Assembly (NCBI GenBank): GCA_044220725.1
Contig: JBGAQN010000057.1
Span: forward strand, 1-15,158
Direction: 5' to 3'
Source: Phosphoribacter sp044220725
GTDB taxonomy: Bacteria; Actinomycetota; Actinomycetes; Actinomycetales; Dermatophilaceae
DNA: 15,158 nucleotides
Shown here: in pieces, positions 14,401 to 15,158 of the stretch
Numbering within the stretch: position 1 is the first letter of the stretch
How the letters are laid out: each line of letters begins with the position of its first letter
Notes under the pieces: generated by a model
Databases searched by the model: none
Seen by the model: the letters and a program-made list of their open reading frames with translations, nothing else
What the model was told of the DNA's origin: nothing
Position numbers and translations under genes: made by a program

Positions 14401-14513
14401 CCGGTCGCGCCGTGAATCAGGAAGATCCCCGCCTGGGCCACCTCATCGAAGTCGATCTCGACGCTGTCCGCGAACGGCCCGAACGCGCGGATCGCCAACC
14501 GATGTATCCTCAC
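11448..14513 (-). CDS. sbcC: Exonuclease subunit SbcC (Rad50-type SMC-like ATPase)
   Basis: A 1021-residue ATPase of the SbcCD nuclease, which opens DNA hairpins and processes blocked or broken ends. The ATPase head is split: the N-terminal part has Walker A GATGSGKTS (35-43), and the C-terminal part has the signature LSGGES (about 922-927) and Walker B LFIDEGFGSLD (about 953-963). Between them lie long coiled-coil arms (about 170-890) broken by the zinc hook CPVC at C526-C529. A second Cys pair (C675, C677 in LGCPCSAG) sits in the returning arm and is unexpected. The GTG start at 14513 overlaps the sbcD stop by 4 nt (GTGA). It gives a protein starting VRIHRLAIRAFGPF, as SbcC proteins do; the open frame continues further upstream but overlaps sbcD. 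Length is normal for the family. Confidence 0.95.
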   Translation of the reverse strand: MRIHRLAIRAFGPFADSVEIDFDEVAQAGIFLIHGATGSGKTSLLDAVCVALYGRAPGLRPANQTWRSDHASAEAIPEVSLEFTAAGHRLRVTRMLEHSRPKRGGSGVRVVRGQGRLEECALDGTWTVVSTRAEEIGDALGQALGMGLDQFAKVVLLPQGDFAAFLRASPEDRRALLERLFDVSRFTDVERWLAERRRETAAAATAARATLAADLVRVADVLARLPRGESEHPLTLPDSAGALPGASVAAVREQVHALALAALSSHESAEGQALAAERAVTAAVVQARARQRGELARQSLAAYTAELPRRSAAEERANLGERAGRLAGDIRALRAAEAHQRAATQLLLEAQSALATLCPDALVGPEHSADVAPGDQVRDLLARAHRFEGVLSDLDRINNSLAASEGRRRALADNVTAGQGRLSELDAQEVALLAERRALLTRAEHLRTLAAQIGEADASATHLSQLRSLREQDVRTTDSLASAEKAALAANRVALAQAARLLDLRQRRLDGMAGELAERLIPGQDCPVCGSKDHPQPANRADVVTAQEVEAAQVAWEPLDARARALDLEVASAQATLAGLRHALAGDDRCLEELAAAGQLAIQRLENARAAARELEPVMNRIAQIDTGCSELASVKDGVLQRVAAAQAIIAELDEVAANDATQAREARERHTLGCPCSAGDRSGPALRQHHHQVVLALSDVAERASDARSAQEQWRHQAASTALAAQGEGFDDVASAEAATLPTEEVAAIRAALAREDESARTAREVLADAEVVSALAAPPPNQRQAEATLLQARTRRVAAARAHALAEQAARDLDGLARAVSASAHAAQDCEQRAHSTAALADLVAGLGADNTLRMKLSAYVLAGRLERVVDLANERLVRMGEGRFRLAHTDRLAGSGRRSGLGLLVEDTWTGQSRDTATLSGGESFMASLALALGLADAVREESGGTDLHTLFIDEGFGSLDAESLEQVMAVLDHLQDGGRAVGLVSHVPGLRDRIPAQIRVDKTRIGSTVRRVTGPAA

Positions 14514-15158
14514 GCGACACCCCGGGGGGTCAGCGTGTGGGCCTGGCCCTCGTCGGCCGCCGCCGATGCTGCGGTCCGAGATGCCTCCAACGCTTCGGCG
14601 AGGATGGTCCGCTCTGCCTCGGAGGCTCCCGCGCCGCCACGGACGTGGGCCAGAAAGTCGGCGCAGACCTCGATCGCCGGACGGGCCGATGGCACCCGGG
14701 CGGCATATTGTCCGGTGACGACGACCGCACCGCGCGGTGCGAACTCCAGGTGCAGCACGTGCGGGAATCGACGCGAGAGCCGCTCGTATGCCGCCACCGG
14801 GCGCACGGGATCGGTGAGCACGACACTGCACCAGGCCGACCGGGCCATCTCGTGGGCAGGATCGCCGAGCAGGTCATCAAGGTCGCCGCGAAGCACGGCG
14901 AGCGGGCGCGGGACCGGAGTCGGGACCGTCTCGACCCGTAGGCCACGTGAGGAAAAGTCCAGCAGCGAAACGCTCTTGACGTGGTCGGCCTCGCCGAAGG
15001 ACATCGCCAATGGTGAGCCGCTGTAGGCGATGTTCTCGCGGACCGACTGAGGACGGTGCAGGTGCCCGAGCGCGGCATACTCCACGCCCTCGAAGATGCT
15101 GGCCGGAATGGCACTGATCCCCCCCACGGCGATCTCCCGCTCGGACTCGCTAGCGGTG
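14510..15158 (-). CDS. sbcD: Exonuclease subunit SbcD (Mre11-type nuclease), 3' part only
   Basis: The gene enters the window from the right and is open at 15158, so the N-terminal part of the calcineurin-like phosphoesterase domain is missing. The 215 visible codons include the family stretch ending ERE-IAVGG, the last metal-binding motif GHLH (codons at 15057-15068) within YAALGHLHRPQ, and YSGSPLAMSFGE. The C-terminal capping and SbcC-binding domains follow, with a final helical segment (about 165-200 of the fragment). SbcD provides the manganese-dependent nuclease that SbcC regulates by ATP. The stop overlaps the sbcC start by 4 nt, so the two are co-transcribed and coupled. The in-frame GTG at 15127 is internal and not the start, because conserved sequence continues upstream of it. 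Confidence 0.95.
   Translation of the reverse strand, partial: TASESEREIAVGGISAIPASIFEGVEYAALGHLHRPQSVRENIAYSGSPLAMSFGEADHVKSVSLLDFSSRGLRVETVPTPVPRPLAVLRGDLDDLLGDPAHEMARSAWCSVVLTDPVRPVAAYERLSRRFPHVLHLEFAPRGAVVVTGQYAARVPSARPAIEVCADFLAHVRGGAGASEAERTILAEALEASRTAASAAADEGQAHTLTPRGVA

Larger units (their letters stand above)
111..15080. repeat. Dispersed heptamer GGCATAC / GTATGCC (19 copies)
   Basis: GGCATAC begins at 111, 139, 1656, 2929, 3329, 4502, 7776, 9603, 10962 and 15074. Its complement GTATGCC begins at 759, 878, 3449, 6305, 7398, 8772, 9696, 12499 and 14786. All but the copies at 1656 and 6305 extend to the octamer CGGCATAC/GTATGCCG. Copies lie in spacers (111, 139, 2929, 3449), over the gcvP start codon (6305), and inside genes in different reading frames: Ala-Tyr, Tyr-Ala, Gly-Ile-Pro at 1656 and Arg-His-Thr at 12499. 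Assuming about 67% G+C and random order, I estimate fewer than two heptamers expected on both strands. There is no strand preference. Confidence 0.85.

Noticed and set aside
14514..14831. Upstream extension of sbcC beyond the GTG at 14513
   Set aside because: The extension overlaps sbcD coding sequence and precedes the conserved SbcC N-terminus (RIHRLAIRAFGPF).
1..15158. Genomic island or mobile element
   Set aside because: Gene order follows the conserved actinobacterial Rv1822-Rv1832 arrangement; no integrase, transposase, flanking repeats or tRNA were seen.

Overview
The window is a high-G+C stretch (roughly two thirds G+C by eye) from an actinobacterium. The gene order pgsA-like, DUF881, small basic protein, DUF881, gcvH, garA, MerR (FtsR-type), DUF151, MerR (Rv1830/ResR-type), gcvP matches the Mycobacterium tuberculosis Rv1822-Rv1832 neighbourhood as I remember it, so this is conserved chromosomal core rather than a mobile island. 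Codon use and gene style would suit Micrococcales, perhaps Intrasporangiaceae or relatives; that placement is inference. No insertion sequences, phage genes, tRNA, rRNA or CRISPR were seen.

Layout, + strand: the last codons of an unidentified gene (2-61), a G-rich spacer with an imperfect direct repeat, then a tightly packed envelope block (205-2914): CDP-alcohol phosphatidyltransferase, a DUF881 membrane protein, the small basic protein and a second DUF881 protein. The first three genes overlap by 4 nt. Next come gcvH (2964-3353), garA (3512-3985), an FtsR-type MerR regulator (3993-4691), a DUF151 bifunctional-nuclease-family gene (4725-5234), a 260-nt regulatory gap holding a palindrome, a good sigma70-type promoter and an 18-bp tandem repeat, and a second MerR regulator (5495-6073). 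A 233-nt leader then carries a single-aptamer glycine riboswitch ahead of gcvP (6307-9246). A SulP anion transporter follows (9346-11415). On the - strand, convergent with it, lie sbcC (11448-14513) and the 3' part of sbcD (14510-15158, running off the window).

The genes join three themes: membrane lipid and envelope or division functions (pgsA-like, DUF881/Sbp, FtsR- and ResR-type regulators), glycine and central nitrogen/carbon metabolism (GcvH, GcvP, GarA), and DNA repair (SbcCD). GcvP, but not GcvH, sits behind the glycine riboswitch. Two genes (the phosphatidyltransferase and DUF151) appear to be transcribed leaderless from -10 boxes placed exactly 7 nt before a GTG start.

The most unexpected signal is not a gene. 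The octamer CGGCATAC occurs 17 times on the two strands (the heptamer GGCATAC 19 times), in several reading frames and in spacers, far above chance expectation. The second most interesting is the riboswitch leader, where three mutually exclusive helices can be drawn that would link glycine binding to exposure of the gcvP ribosome binding site.
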